Origin: Aphidius gifuensis
Taxonomy: Eukaryota; Arthropoda; Insecta; Hymenoptera; Braconidae
Reading direction: 5' to 3'
Assembly (NCBI RefSeq): GCF_014905175.1
Contig: NC_057788.1
Location: 2,232,001-2,296,000 of the forward strand
DNA length: 64,000 nt
Shown: piece after piece, positions 40,280-51,300 of the stretch
Layout: every line of letters starts with the position of its first letter
How positions within the stretch are numbered: position 1 is the stretch's first letter
Translations under genes and position numbers: made by a program
Notes under the pieces: model-generated
What the model saw: the letters and a program-made list of their open reading frames with translations, nothing else
Told to the model about the DNA's origin: nothing
Database searches by the model: none

Positions 40280-43200
40280 ATGGCATTTTTTCAATTAATA
40301 TTAAATGCTAGAGAACTAGAAAAAGCTAGACAAGATTATCACGATGAGAAATTAGAATCAATCGAAATATCAAAAGGCTTAAAAAAACCAAATTATACAT
40401 TATCACAAAAAATAAGACTAAAAAAATTACAGCAAGTTGATAATTTAATTTAAAAAAAAAAACACCAGCTTAATTTTAAAAACACGTATTTACTTTTTTA
40501 GATTAAAAAAAAAGATAAAAGAATTAATTGATAAATGGCTTGAAAATTTATGGATTCATAAAAAAATAATTTTAATAAAAACAGATGGAACATTTGAAAA
40601 TTCCGTTGTAAAAAGTATAATTGGTTTTTTTGGTGGTATTATATTGGCTTATATATTTTTTATATTTTTTGTATATCAATTAAATTTTCGAACATCATCA
40701 GCAGCATTTTTATGTACAATAATTGGTGTTATTTTAACACTTGGTCTTGCTTTTTCACTTCGTATTAGGTAAGTTTAAATATACAACAAGAATATAGTAA
40801 TAATCTAAAGAACTTTTCTACAGATGTTTTGTGTTTTTATTACTTCCACAACTTTTTTCAAAACGTGGACGTCAAGCACTTATGGCTTATGCATTTATTC
40901 TTGCACTTACTGGTCCAGCCAAAAATACATTACAAAATATTGGAGTATTAGCTGAATCTTTGGCATGTGGACAAGTAATAAAAAAAAAATAATAATAATC
41001 ATCTAGACATACATACTTTTAATTATTTAAATTTTAGGAACAATTAAAAGAAGCTGTTAAAACAATAATTGATTTAGTTAAACAACCATTTTATGCACTT
41101 CGTGATTCAATTGGTAGAGTTATCAAAATAATTCAAAGTGTTGTTAAAAAAATTGAAGAAACATTATTATCAATTAAAAAAATGATTCTAAGTATTCGTG
41201 AGTAAAATTATTTATATTTAATAATTTATTTGTCACATGTTAATAATTAATTTATTAATTTTGTTAAATAACTAGTCAATGTTATGAAAGCTGTTTCTGA
41301 ATGGCTAGAAAGTGTTGTCAATGTGTGTAATAAAAAATTAGGTACACCATTTGAAAGATGTGAAAAAGTATTTGAAGGTGCTGTTGCTGATTGTCAAGCA
41401 AGTTTAGGACCACATTTTGGTGATATTTGTAATTTAGCATATGTTGTTGGTGCTATGTGTTACACTGTTAAACCAATGGATTTTATATGTATATTAGTAA
41501 CATTTGTTAGTGACACTATTGTCGATTCAGTTCGTAAAAGTAATTAAATAAAAATAATTTATAAAATTAACTTGAAAAATTTAAAATTAAAATATTAAAT
41601 TTACAGAATTAAAAAAATTTTCTAAACATATGAAAACAATGTTTTATGTAAAAATTAATTTTTCTCATTCATTTGATTTTGAAACAAAATCAAGTAAAAC
41701 ATTGGATGAAGTTGCAAATGATATTGTCAGTGAAATACACGATAGAACTGATAAATTTTTAAAATTTTTTGACTGTATGAGTTTTTTATCAAGTTTTTTT
41801 GTATTATTTATGCTTTTAAGGTAAATAAAATGTGATTTTCTAATTTTTAAAAGCTGATTAATTAATAAAAAAATCGATATTATTTAGAATTATTAGTTAT
41901 CGTCATAAATGGTTGACAAATGAACGTTTTGATAATCAATATATAACAAATTATCTTCGTGATATTGATATAATACGTGCAAAAAAAGATCAAGAAACAG
42001 TATTACCATTAAATCCAAGAGAAAAAAGTATTTATATACCTTTAACATCAATAATATTGATAAAATCCGAAAAAATACATTTAGCAAAATCAGCAGTATT
42101 TTTAAGTTTAACAACATTTAAATTGTGTATACACATGATGGTTGATTATAGTTTATATTGGATATTAGATATAATACGTTATCATGGTGAATTTGCAACA
42201 AAAAAACAACAAATAAATAGTGTTGGTATTGTTGTTACTGGTGATGGTTATTCATCACAATTATATCGTAATGTTATTAATGCATTTACACCATCAAATG
42301 ACGATATACAAGTTGATTCATTACCTTGTTTGCCAAATCCATTGCCACCAGATTTTAATAGATACACACAAATATTATCACTCATTGTTTTTTGTTGGAT
42401 ACTGGCATTGTTTGAGCCATATGGATTGAGACTTCGACAAATTGTCATGGGACATTATCATCCAGAAAGAGCAAAGCAAAGAGCTGTTTGGCTTTACAAT
42501 CATATTCTCAGGTATTTTTATCTGTAAAATATTGAATAAACATGTTAATTATAATTGTTTTTTTATGATAAAGATCAAGAGGAGGTTTTATAAAATATGC
42601 AAGACGACAATTGAGAAGAAAATATGGAACAAATGATGATAAAGATAGTAGAGAATCTATTACATTTAAACAACATATTTTTGCTTTTCTTCCAATACTA
42701 AATATATTTTTTAAAAATGATGAAAAGGTTTGTTTATTATGTGGTGCAGCAGAGAGTAATAATAAGATGCCACATATCAAGTGTCCAACACCTGGTTGTA
42801 TTGGTTTGTTTTGTATTCAATGTTTTAGTGATCTACAAAATTTATGTACCATTTGTAAAGCACCAATGGATTATGGAGATTTGTCTGATATCAGTCAAGA
42901 AAGGTTAAATATATATTTTATTTTATTTATTCAATTTTAATTGTGTTTTATTTTTAGAGATTCATCAGATGATGAACCACCTGGTAAAATGTTTGGTAAT
43001 ATTGGAGAAAAATTAAAGACGAAAGAGGATCAAAGGATTGAAGATTATGGTGAAGATACTGGGGTGACTTTTGATGATGATAAAATTGATAAAGTTGAAA
43101 ATGAAATTCAAGATAAAGAGGATAATCAAACAGATGAGAGTCAAATGGTCACTGATAAAATTGAGTATCCTAGTCAAAAAGTATATCTGTCAAATAAAAT

Positions 43201-46200
43201 CTATGAGGATGAGTATAGTGAATCTAATGAGTCAGATTACAGTCAAAGTAAACATCAGAAAAAATAAAATATAGATCATGTTGAATTTAAAATAAACAGC
43301 CTAAATTTATTGAATGTTTTTTATTTTTTTTTTTCAAGGCTATCAATATGAACATTCTCGTGAAATAATTCCACTCGAAGAAAAATTATCACACAGAGAT
43401 GTTGAAGCACAAAAAGTTCGTGATGATGTGACTATTCAGGTAAAATTATAAATAATTTATTATTGTTTATTAATAACTAAATAGTTTTTTATTTATTTAT
43501 TTAAAATGGTTGATTCAGTGATGTCATTAAATGTAAAATAAAAATAAAAATAAATTTTTTTACCTAATTTATTAAATATAAAAAATAAACTAAATATATT
43601 TTTTTTAATGTTAAATAAAATTTAAATAATTTATTTATATATTGTTAATTGTTTTAATTAAATAAAATTTATTTATGGAGCTCCAATCATGACCTGCATC
43701 AATCTCTCTCTCTAGCCCGCTTATTTTTTTTTTAAATTTATTTCGACAATAAATCCCAAATAAAATAATAATAACATTATAAAATGAAATAAATTTACGT
43801 AAATTATTCGATTAATTTTTTTATTAATTTATATTGTCAAGTTGATTATTCTTTTAAACAATTATAAATTGAAATAAAATAATGAAAAAAAAAAAAACTG
43901 AATACTTTTTTTAACGGTTTAATATTAATTGAACGATTGATTTAATGACTATTTATAATAATTATGATAATAAGTATTTATTTTATAATTAAATAATAAA
44001 TACCTTTGTATTATTTATTGATGATAAAAATAACAATCAAGACCTCACACTGCTCTCTTGCTCATCTCACGACTAATTATTGCGAATTTGCGATTTGCGC
44101 CTTTTTTTTTTTTTACTGTTAACATAACCAACAAACCTGTTAGAAAAAAAAAATAATGATATAAAAATAATTAGTATAAATAAACAAACTAAATATAATA
44201 GTAAAGTATTTTTTTTATTTATAATAACAGTATAAAAAAAAGTATGATTATTATTAATTTTTATTTAAACAAAAAATTGATTTTATAATTTATTAATATT
44301 TTTAAAATTTTTTTTGAAGATTTTTAAGGAAACACTTGGAGAAAGTGTTGGATCTAGTCATGATATTTTAGTAAGGAATTATGATATTGGTGTTCAACAA
44401 ACGATTGATGAAAAAAATGATTCAGAATGTCCATGTTCGTCTGCTTCATCGTCGTCATCATCATCATCATCATCAAATACATATGTTTCAGAGTCATGTA
44501 CTGATTCAGATTCATCAACATCTTCAATAATCGAAGAAGAGATGATTCAAATTGAAATTGATGATGACATTGAAGGTAAAGCTCTCCTTGGAGCTGGTGG
44601 AAGTGATATATTGCGTAAAACACCAGCTAGAATCCAGAAAATTGTTGATGTTCTTAATGAGATATCTAGAAAAAAATCATCAAGACCATGTGAAGATTCA
44701 AATGATACTTTGATGACTAGTAGAGTTATTGAGTTGTTGTATTCAAGATTTCCAGAAATTAAAGATAAAAAATCTATTGCTGATGATTGTGTAAAATTTA
44801 TCAGAAAATCATCATCGTTGTCAATTGATAATAATAAAACTAGAAAAATAAATAAAAATTTAAATCGTGAACGAGGTGGAAAAGATAATAAAAAAAGACA
44901 TGTTAAATTTTTAAAGCCACTGAAAAATGTTACAAAGTATTTTGAAATAAATGAGCTAGCTGATAAATATAAAAAAAAATATAATAAAGCTGGACATTCA
45001 AAAGATTCAAGTCCAGTTGATGAAAATGTTGCTGGTACTTCAAAGAGTCATGAAAAAAAATCAAAATGGTATGAAAAAAAAAATATTCCTTCATTTGGAA
45101 TAAAAAAAAAGATTAAAAAAAAAATAAAATCAATGAAAGAAGATTTTAGAAAAAATATATTTAATGAAACTTCAGGAGATGAAAGTTCAGCTGGTGAAAA
45201 ACAAGATGAACCAAAAAGTTTTAAATTAAAGTTTAAAAATATTAAATTAAAAATCAAAGATTTTTATAAAAAAAAAAAAGAAAAAGGAGTAAAATCTGAT
45301 GATGACAGTCCAGATGTTGATGATGATAAGCAAAAATTAATACATTCTGAAGACAGTAGTGATGTTGATGAACAACATAAAAATTTATCATCAAAAAAAT
45401 CAACTAGTGACGAAGAAGAAGAAGAAATAAATGAATTGTTTATAAAAGAAAAAACAGATGATGATAATGAAAAAGAAAAAGTTGAGTATCAAAATACCCC
45501 TGATGATGAAAATAATTTATCTAAAAATCAAACTGATGATTTATCATCAAACACAAGTATCCAGTCTCCAAGTAAACCAACAAAATCATCGTTAACAAGC
45601 CCAGCCAACTCCCCACCAATTAAAAAATCAAAAGCAGTACAAAAAAATCCAACTACAATAATATACAAAAAAAGAAAAAAGTGTAAACAATGTTCCAAGA
45701 GTAAAAAAAGATATTGTAATTGTTCTGATAATTATGAAAAACCTGGACAACAAGTAACTGGTTTTCGTCCAATAATTTATCCAATTCCATGCTGTCATCA
45801 AGCTCAAGTATGTGTTCCTGGTCCAGGATATGATCCAAACGAATGGTTCCAGTTAAATCATCAATACAATTATCCATGTTGTCAAAAAAAAAATCAAATC
45901 ACACGAGATACATCAACAACAACAATACCAATGTATAATCCAAATGAAATAATTTGTCCATCAACATCTAGAAAACATAATCTTCCTGTTCTGAGAAAAT
46001 TTTTGCCATTATTTCAAACACCAGAACTTGTTGAAGAATTGGAAGAACGTGATAGATTGAGATTTATTGAGGAACAAATTGAAAGAAGAAGAATTGATGA
46101 TGCTGTGAAGATAAATGAACCATACAGATGTCCAGGAATAAATAGCCAAGTTAGATGTCCATCACAATTGGTCTTGAGGCCTTCTAAAATGGTAATAATT

Positions 46201-46652
46201 ATTAATTTTATTCTGTTATATATTTTTTATTTGATATATTTTAAATTTTATCAGGCAAAAAGAAGTGAGGGAATTTTGTGTCGAGACACAAGGACTATTC
46301 AACAAGTGACTGATCTAGAAACAGCCGAGGATTGTCATTGTGATGATGAAAATAATAAATCAACTGACAGCAGTCATTCATATGTCATTGATTTATCATT
46401 GGTCAAAACAGAAAGCCAACAACTGACACAATTATTTCAGTCTCAAGATGATAATTTTTTAACAAATGCAAATACTGAAAATAAAATTGTCAATGTGTTT
46501 CAGGTAAATTTATAATATTTAATAATATTTATTTATTAATGTTCTTTTGTTTTTTAAATTATTATTTTTTTTATTATTTATTTTTGACAAATTTTAGTTA
46601 AATATATTGACAGATTTATTGATTTAATTATTAGGAAATTGATTACAATTGA
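40280..46652 (+). CDS. Dcst2: DC-STAMP-domain/RING protein, DCST2-like, with long acidic C-terminal extension
   Basis: DC-STAMP-domain proteins of this type are multi-pass membrane proteins; animal DCST1/DCST2 (fly sneaky and its partner) act in sperm at fertilization. Exons: 40280-40431, 40502-40768, 40824-40974, 41038-41197, 41276-41539, 41607-41820, 41888-42511, 42574-42903, 42958-43247, 43339-43439 (851 codons so far), then 44320-46191, 46255-46503 and a terminal exon. Exons 2-3 encode two membrane spans and the family-like GRQALMAYAFILALTGPAKN. Exon 7 encodes the DC-STAMP domain (YSLYWILDIIRYHG to GHYHPERAKQRAVW). Exon 8 holds a C4C4 RING-like finger from CLLCGAA to CTICKAP, then DSSDDE as in DCST2 proteins. 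Intron 1 uses a GC donor (gcaagt); phase requires it. The later exons add an acidic, lysine-rich tail with a Cys patch, and that linkage across an 880-base intron is less sure. The nearest terminal exon (46635-46652) stops after five codons, giving about 1563 aa; the alternative ends at 48305. Confidence 0.75.
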
Positions 46653-46675
46653 CAGTTGTTAGATCAAGATCTGAA
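46529..46675 (+). repeat. Left copy of a duplicated intron-exon segment (decayed terminal exon)
   Basis: This segment is nearly identical to 48089-48284: the same intron tail (gttcttttgttttttaaatt, then gacagatttattgatttaa), the same acceptor ttattag and the same exon words gaaattg and acagttgttagatcaagatc. The left copy lacks about 38 exon bases between gaaattg and acaattg, which shifts the frame and gives a stop at 46650-46652. Beyond 46675 similarity continues weakly after an insertion of about 30 bases (gaaagaaattaaaaaatatatg near 46707). Confidence 0.9.
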
Positions 46676-46994
46676 ACTTAAAAAAATATTTTAACAAATA
46701 ATAGATTGAAAGAAATTAAAAAATATATGTAACATGAAAAAAGATGAATTACTTTTGATATATTGTTTTTCAAATTTATTTAATTTCATATAAATATAGA
46801 ATTACAATTAATTAATTTGTAATAGCAAATAAATAATATCATTGATTTAATATTATTCGAAGAATCAAATGTCAGTATTGTTTAATCATAATTTCTCCAA
46901 ACAATTATTAATAGTTTGTTTAATAAAAGCCGATTGGTTAAATAATAAATAAATTTTCTTTTTTTTATTTTTTAATTTAATTGATAAATGGTAT

Positions 46995-47112
46995 GGAGCA
47001 TTGGGCCATAGTTGGTCTACCCTTGGGGGACTAACGGGCCATCAATGTTTGCCGATTATTGGCCAATGCTTAGCCATGTCGTGTTCTCCTACGCGAGAGC
47101 ACGCATGTCAGG
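46995..47112. other. GC-richer block with palindromic words, beside the duplication
   Basis: The block contains cattgggccatag, acgggccatcaatg and the perfect palindrome attggccaat (about 47059-47068), plus cctacgcgagagcacgcatg. Such GGCC-rich mirrored words in an AT-rich genome suggest a fragment of inserted DNA. It lies immediately 3' of the minus-strand secreted-protein gene and may also be part of its 3' untranslated region. No transposase coding is seen. Confidence 0.35.
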
Positions 47113-47113
47113 T

Positions 47114-47520
47114 TCACCTTCTTTCTCGACTTGTGTTTTTTAGTTTTTTTGATTTTTCTTCTGGTCCATCTTCAGGTTCACTTTCTGTCGTTTCTTCGTC
47201 GAAAGAATAATAATAAATTTCTTCGGAATAAATTTCGTCGTCATCTTTGAGTTCAGGTTCAGATTTAGACAGAATTTCTTCTACCCTACCCTCCAATAAC
47301 AGAATGAAACTAATCATTAACATTGACATCATGATTTTCTGAAATATATAATAAATTGTTTTATAACAACATTAGTGTTGATTCGATTTAAAGTTTATAA
47401 TTATTTGTTGACTTAATAAATACAATTGTCCACTATTTTTAGTGCTCTAAGCTTAATATTGATTATTGAGTAAAAAAAATATAAAAATTATAGTCAATTT
47501 ACCTTGGAAATTCCAGCCAT
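47114..47520 (-). CDS. Small secreted acidic protein (80 aa), two exons
   Basis: Exon 1 is 18 bases (47520-47503: ATG GCT GGA ATT TCC AAG) followed by gtaaat. Exon 2 runs 47338-47114 after tatatttcag. Phase 0 is kept and the product is 80 aa. The N-terminus (MAGISKKIMMSMLMISFILL) is a clear signal peptide. The mature chain is acidic, rich in Glu, Asp, Ser and Tyr (for example SEPELKDDDEIYSEEIYYY and TTESEPEDGPEE), and ends in a basic SRERR. It has no cysteines, so it is probably disordered. I recognise no family. Small secreted genes with a tiny first exon are common in insect salivary, venom and reproductive secretomes, but nothing here fixes the tissue. It sits between the two copies of the duplicated terminal exon of the plus-strand DCST2-like gene. 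Confidence 0.6.
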
Positions 47521-48209
47521 TGTAGTTTATATGTATTTGAATTTGAAGAAAAGTTTAAATGTAAAAAAAAATTGAAAATTTTGTGCATTTTATACAAATT
47601 TTTAAAAGCAATTATCGATTTTTTTTTCTTTTCAATACATTTTTCATGATAACGATAAGGGGATAAAATTGCAATAAATAACAACGTGGAATATTTCAAT
47701 TGTACATGAGTCATTATCAATACATTCAAAATTGCTTAGTACGATAAGTAAAAAAAAATTGTGTTATCCTTGAAAACATAAGTTACCAAGGAACAAAAAA
47801 TAATCAAATAATATTTTTTTTATTTTTCATATTTTTTACTAATGTCCTTCGATAAATGCACAATATTGATAAAACAGTAATTATTTTTTCATTTATTTTC
47901 ATACTTAGATAATTCTACTTTGTATTTTTTTTAATTGGTGGCAAGTCACTGGCGTTTTTTTTTTTTTTTTTTATCAAATTATTTATTGATATACTTATTG
48001 CTACACTAGAAATTTTTTTTTTTTTTGTCCTTGTATAAGAGTATTTTTATAATCATGCATTATATTTAAAAAATTTGAACTTCAAGATTTATTTATTAAT
48101 GTTCTTTTGTTTTTTAAATTACTATTTATTGTTATTATTATTTTTTTATTATTTATTTTTGACAAATTTTAGTTAAATATATTGACAGATTTATTGATTT
48201 AATTATTAG
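47521..48209. other. Region between the small secreted gene and the right exon copy
   Basis: 5' flank of the minus-strand secreted gene and then the right copy of the duplicated intron tail (from 48089). It is rich in T tracts. If transcripts of the DCST2-like gene use the right terminal exon, this is all intronic. No coding exon is seen. Confidence 0.5.
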
Positions 48210-48284
48210 GAAATTGAAGAATTGAGGGAAGTGTTTTCTCCTGAAGTTGAATCACAATTGACAGTTGTTAGATCAAGATCTGAA
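48089..48284 (+). repeat. Right copy of the duplicated intron-exon segment (intact exon)
   Basis: Partner of 46529-46675. This copy keeps the full exon and its reading frame, so it is probably the ancestral version and the left copy the degraded one. Separation of the two copies is about 1.56 kb. Confidence 0.9.
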
Positions 48285-48305
48285 GAAATTAAAAAAGATG
48301 TATGA
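48210..48305 (+). CDS. Intact terminal exon, alternative end of the DCST2-like gene
   Basis: After the acceptor ttattag the frame reads EIEELREVFSPEVESQ and continues to RSEEIKKDV and a TGA at 48303-48305. The phase is 0, matching the donor at 46503, so skipping the left copy would give a total of about 1589 aa. The last codons GAT|gtatga could also be a donor, but its phase 0 does not fit the only nearby acceptor (acag|CT at 48384-48385), which would need phase 1. The stop is therefore the simpler reading. Confidence 0.5.
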   Translation, partial: EIEELREVFSPEVESQLTVVRSRSEEIKKDV

Positions 48306-48377
48306 TTATTAATTTAAATTTTCATACTCTTCAAGGAATTTTTGATTAATTAAATTTATCAACTTGTTGATTAAAAA

Positions 48378-50855
48378 ATGACAGCTTATTTTAATCGTGC
48401 AAAACCTCCAGCTTATGGAAAATTATGTCGACGTAAAAAACCATCAACAAACAAAGCACACGATTATTACATTGATAATTTACCAGAAGAAAATGAAGAA
48501 CATGAAGATGAAAAATACAAATCATCTATTGAAAATAATACTGAAGATAATAAAAAAAAAGAAAAAAGTGAATTAGCTCCAGATCAATTGGAAGCAATAA
48601 AAGAAGCTGTTAGAATTATTGTAAAAGATGAATTTTGTAATTTAATTAAAATACCTAAAAAATATTTAGCTTCAACAAAATGTCTGGATGATAAAAAATT
48701 AATAACACCAAAAACATCAAATGAATTTACAATTAATCATAAAGAGCATGCAGATTCTGGCTCAAATAGAGTAGATGAAAATAAATGCCAGGAGACTAGG
48801 AAAATAACAGAATTAAATTTCGATCAACATGATCAAAAAGTTTGTAGATTAAAAAATTGTAGACCAAAATCTCCAAATAAATTAAAGACAGATGGTCGTA
48901 AGATGACTGGTAATGTAAATATATATATTTGTTCTGAGGCAAATGAAAATGTTGATAATAAATTAAATGACAATCAAGAGATTGAATCATCAAGTGAAAA
49001 ACAATCTAATATTAGTACAGCTAGTATATCAACTAATAAATTGATTAATGCCTTGAAAAAAAAACAACAGCATAAAAAATTTGATAGTCAGGATTTTGAT
49101 TTTAATAATAATCAAATAGTTGAAGATGATTTAGAATCTGTTGATAATTTACCAGAGTCAGATGGTGATGAAGATGAAGGTGATCAAGAAGATGATGATG
49201 AAGTACAAGATGAAGAAGAAGAAGAAGAAGATTATGAAGATGATGAAGATGAAGATGATGACGATGATGAAGAAGAAAGTAGTGAAGAAGATAGTGAGGA
49301 AGATGATGATGAACCATGTCATTTTTATACTCCAAAAAATTGTCAAGAATTTTTAAAACAACATGGACATCAAAAATGTAATAAAAATGATGACTGGTAT
49401 CAAGATGATCATGGTGCCTATTATGATTATTCAAAATATGAACCACCTGAACAAAAAAAATCCAATACTAATCATCAAGATATAAAATGTCATTGTCATC
49501 ATATTAAAAATCCAGATAATTTACAACAAGAAAAAGTAGATAAAATAAATGAAGAAATAAAAAATCATAAAAATCGAAAAATACCAAGTTTTATACCTAG
49601 AAATTATAAAAAAAAAAATTATAATAATAATAAAATAATGAATAAAACATTGAATGAATATAAAAGTTATGAACAAGGTAGAAATAATATTATTGACTGT
49701 AAAGTTTTAAAATCTCATTCATGTTTAATACAAAATAAAAAAGCTGATAATTTTGTTGTTAAAAAAATACCAGAGACAGGAAAAAAAATAACATCACGAG
49801 TAAATAAAATAGACGAAAAAATTATTAGCAATAATATGATAATGAGAGAAGATAAATTAAAAGAAAAAAAATGTAAAATAGAAATTTTAGAAAAAACAGA
49901 AAAAGATTCATTTCTAACATGGTCATGGAAAATTGCATGTGGTATTTTAAAACGTTGGATAAATGATAATAAATTTAATTTAATTAATAATAATAAAGAA
50001 AATAATGAGGAAAAAAAAGACAATAAACAATTAAGTAAAAAAAAATCTTGTGAAAATTTAAAAAATAAATTGTCTGTAAAATCATCATCAAAAATTGATT
50101 GTCAATGTTCTGTTGATTTTGAAAATAAATTTACTAAAAAAAATACAAATCCAGTATGTACTACAAAATATTTACCAACTCAAAAAAAAATGAATGATAA
50201 AATTAAATGTGAATTGACATGCTGCAATTGCTCAATCCACACAAGTCATGAAAATTTTTATAAGCATAAACCAATTAATTCATTTCATGAAAAAAAGACA
50301 AAATTAATAAATAATAATTATTGCACTTGTTGTTCAACATCTAGGAATTTAAAATTAAATGCTGGAGATCATTATTTACAAGATGATAATCATTTGAAAA
50401 ATAATAATGTTAATTGTTGTTGTAACAAGATAAATAATAAAGGTGGCTTTAAAAATATGATTTGTGTTTATTGTGATAAACATCAGGACCAGTGCACTTG
50501 TGATGATTCAATTGAAACATGTAAACATTGTGAATTATCAAGAGACATTTGTCGTTGTTCATCATGTACCATGTGTTCCATAGTTAATTCATCTGATGAC
50601 ATGAAAATAACAAAAATAAATCAAAACAAAAATGCTGAAATAAATAATGATCATTCAACATTACCAGATAATCGCTATTGTCATTGTCATGAAAAATCAA
50701 AACCTTATGGATCAGATAAATTGCCATATCAAAAATTAAATATATTTTCAAATGTTATGAATGAATTACGTCAGAAAATAAATGATCGTTCAACTTGTTG
50801 CAATGAATGCAGTGAAAATCCATGTTGTTGTAAAAGAAATTATAATTCTAGATGA
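48378..50855 (+). CDS. Large acidic, lysine- and cysteine-rich protein (825 aa), single exon
   Basis: An uninterrupted 825-codon frame starts ATG ACA GCT TAT with an A-rich start context; an in-frame TAA lies just upstream. No family is recognised. The N-terminal third is charged. A very acidic stretch at about residues 255-312 runs from ESDGDEDEG through repeated E and D runs to SEEDDDEP. The middle is Lys/Asn-rich. The C-terminal third has repeated small Cys clusters such as CQCSVDF, CELTCCNCS, CTCCSTS, NCCCNK, CVYCDKHQDQCTCDD, CKHCELSRDICRCSSC and CCNECSENPCCCKR, perhaps metal-binding. It begins 72 bases after the preceding stop on the same strand. It could be a second cistron, the tail of the upstream gene by unrecognised splicing, or an independent gene. 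The acidic/basic plus Cys-patch composition resembles the tail encoded by 44320-46191. Confidence 0.65.
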   Translation: MTAYFNRAKPPAYGKLCRRKKPSTNKAHDYYIDNLPEENEEHEDEKYKSSIENNTEDNKKKEKSELAPDQLEAIKEAVRIIVKDEFCNLIKIPKKYLASTKCLDDKKLITPKTSNEFTINHKEHADSGSNRVDENKCQETRKITELNFDQHDQKVCRLKNCRPKSPNKLKTDGRKMTGNVNIYICSEANENVDNKLNDNQEIESSSEKQSNISTASISTNKLINALKKKQQHKKFDSQDFDFNNNQIVEDDLESVDNLPESDGDEDEGDQEDDDEVQDEEEEEEDYEDDEDEDDDDDEEESSEEDSEEDDDEPCHFYTPKNCQEFLKQHGHQKCNKNDDWYQDDHGAYYDYSKYEPPEQKKSNTNHQDIKCHCHHIKNPDNLQQEKVDKINEEIKNHKNRKIPSFIPRNYKKKNYNNNKIMNKTLNEYKSYEQGRNNIIDCKVLKSHSCLIQNKKADNFVVKKIPETGKKITSRVNKIDEKIISNNMIMREDKLKEKKCKIEILEKTEKDSFLTWSWKIACGILKRWINDNKFNLINNNKENNEEKKDNKQLSKKKSCENLKNKLSVKSSSKIDCQCSVDFENKFTKKNTNPVCTTKYLPTQKKMNDKIKCELTCCNCSIHTSHENFYKHKPINSFHEKKTKLINNNYCTCCSTSRNLKLNAGDHYLQDDNHLKNNNVNCCCNKINNKGGFKNMICVYCDKHQDQCTCDDSIETCKHCELSRDICRCSSCTMCSIVNSSDDMKITKINQNKNAEINNDHSTLPDNRYCHCHEKSKPYGSDKLPYQKLNIFSNVMNELRQKINDRSTCCNECSENPCCCKRNYNSR

Positions 50856-51300
50856 TCTAGACTTTTCATGATTTCATTTAGATAATTTTTTACAATAAAT
50901 TTATAATTTCAATAATAGATTTTTATTTATTGTTATTATTTTTTATCATGGCAATTATTAATTTAATGATATTTTAATTTTATTTTTTTCAAGTCGATTT
51001 AAAGCTGATCAATCCGGAAGTTATCGTTTTCATAATAAGAAAAATACTCATCAATATTAAACATTTTATTTAATTTTTTAAATACCATAATTACGTAAAT
51101 TTATGCAACAAAAATATTTATTTCTTTTAATTAAAACATAAATCATAACGCGTAAAAAATAACAATTCGCATATTTTATTGCTGACTGAGCATCGAAGAG
51201 AAAAAAAAACAAACAATAAATTAACAACAATAATATTGAATAAAATTTAAAAAAATTAATTTCCGGAGAATTGATACAAGTTGTCAGTCGAAAAAACATC
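50856..51300. other. Intergenic spacer before the GMC oxidoreductase
   Basis: 445 bases. It holds polyadenylation-like AATAAA strings after the 825-codon frame and the presumed promoter and leader of the oxidoreductase. Nothing else is seen. Confidence 0.5.

Noticed and set aside
43440..44319. Possible separate promoter in the long intron of the DCST2-like gene (CT-rich word tctctctctctagcccgc and a GC-richer gcgaatttgcgatttgcgcc)
   Set aside because: Suggestive, but exons on both sides are phase-compatible, so I keep one gene and only flag the doubt.
47001..47210. Plus-strand frame starting MGHSWSTLGG
   Set aside because: It overlaps the GC-rich palindromic patch and the antisense of the small secreted gene; no homology or splice context.
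49102..49446. Minus-strand His/Leu-rich frame of 114 codons
   Set aside because: It is the reverse complement of the GAT/GAA repeats encoding the acidic stretch of the 825-aa protein.
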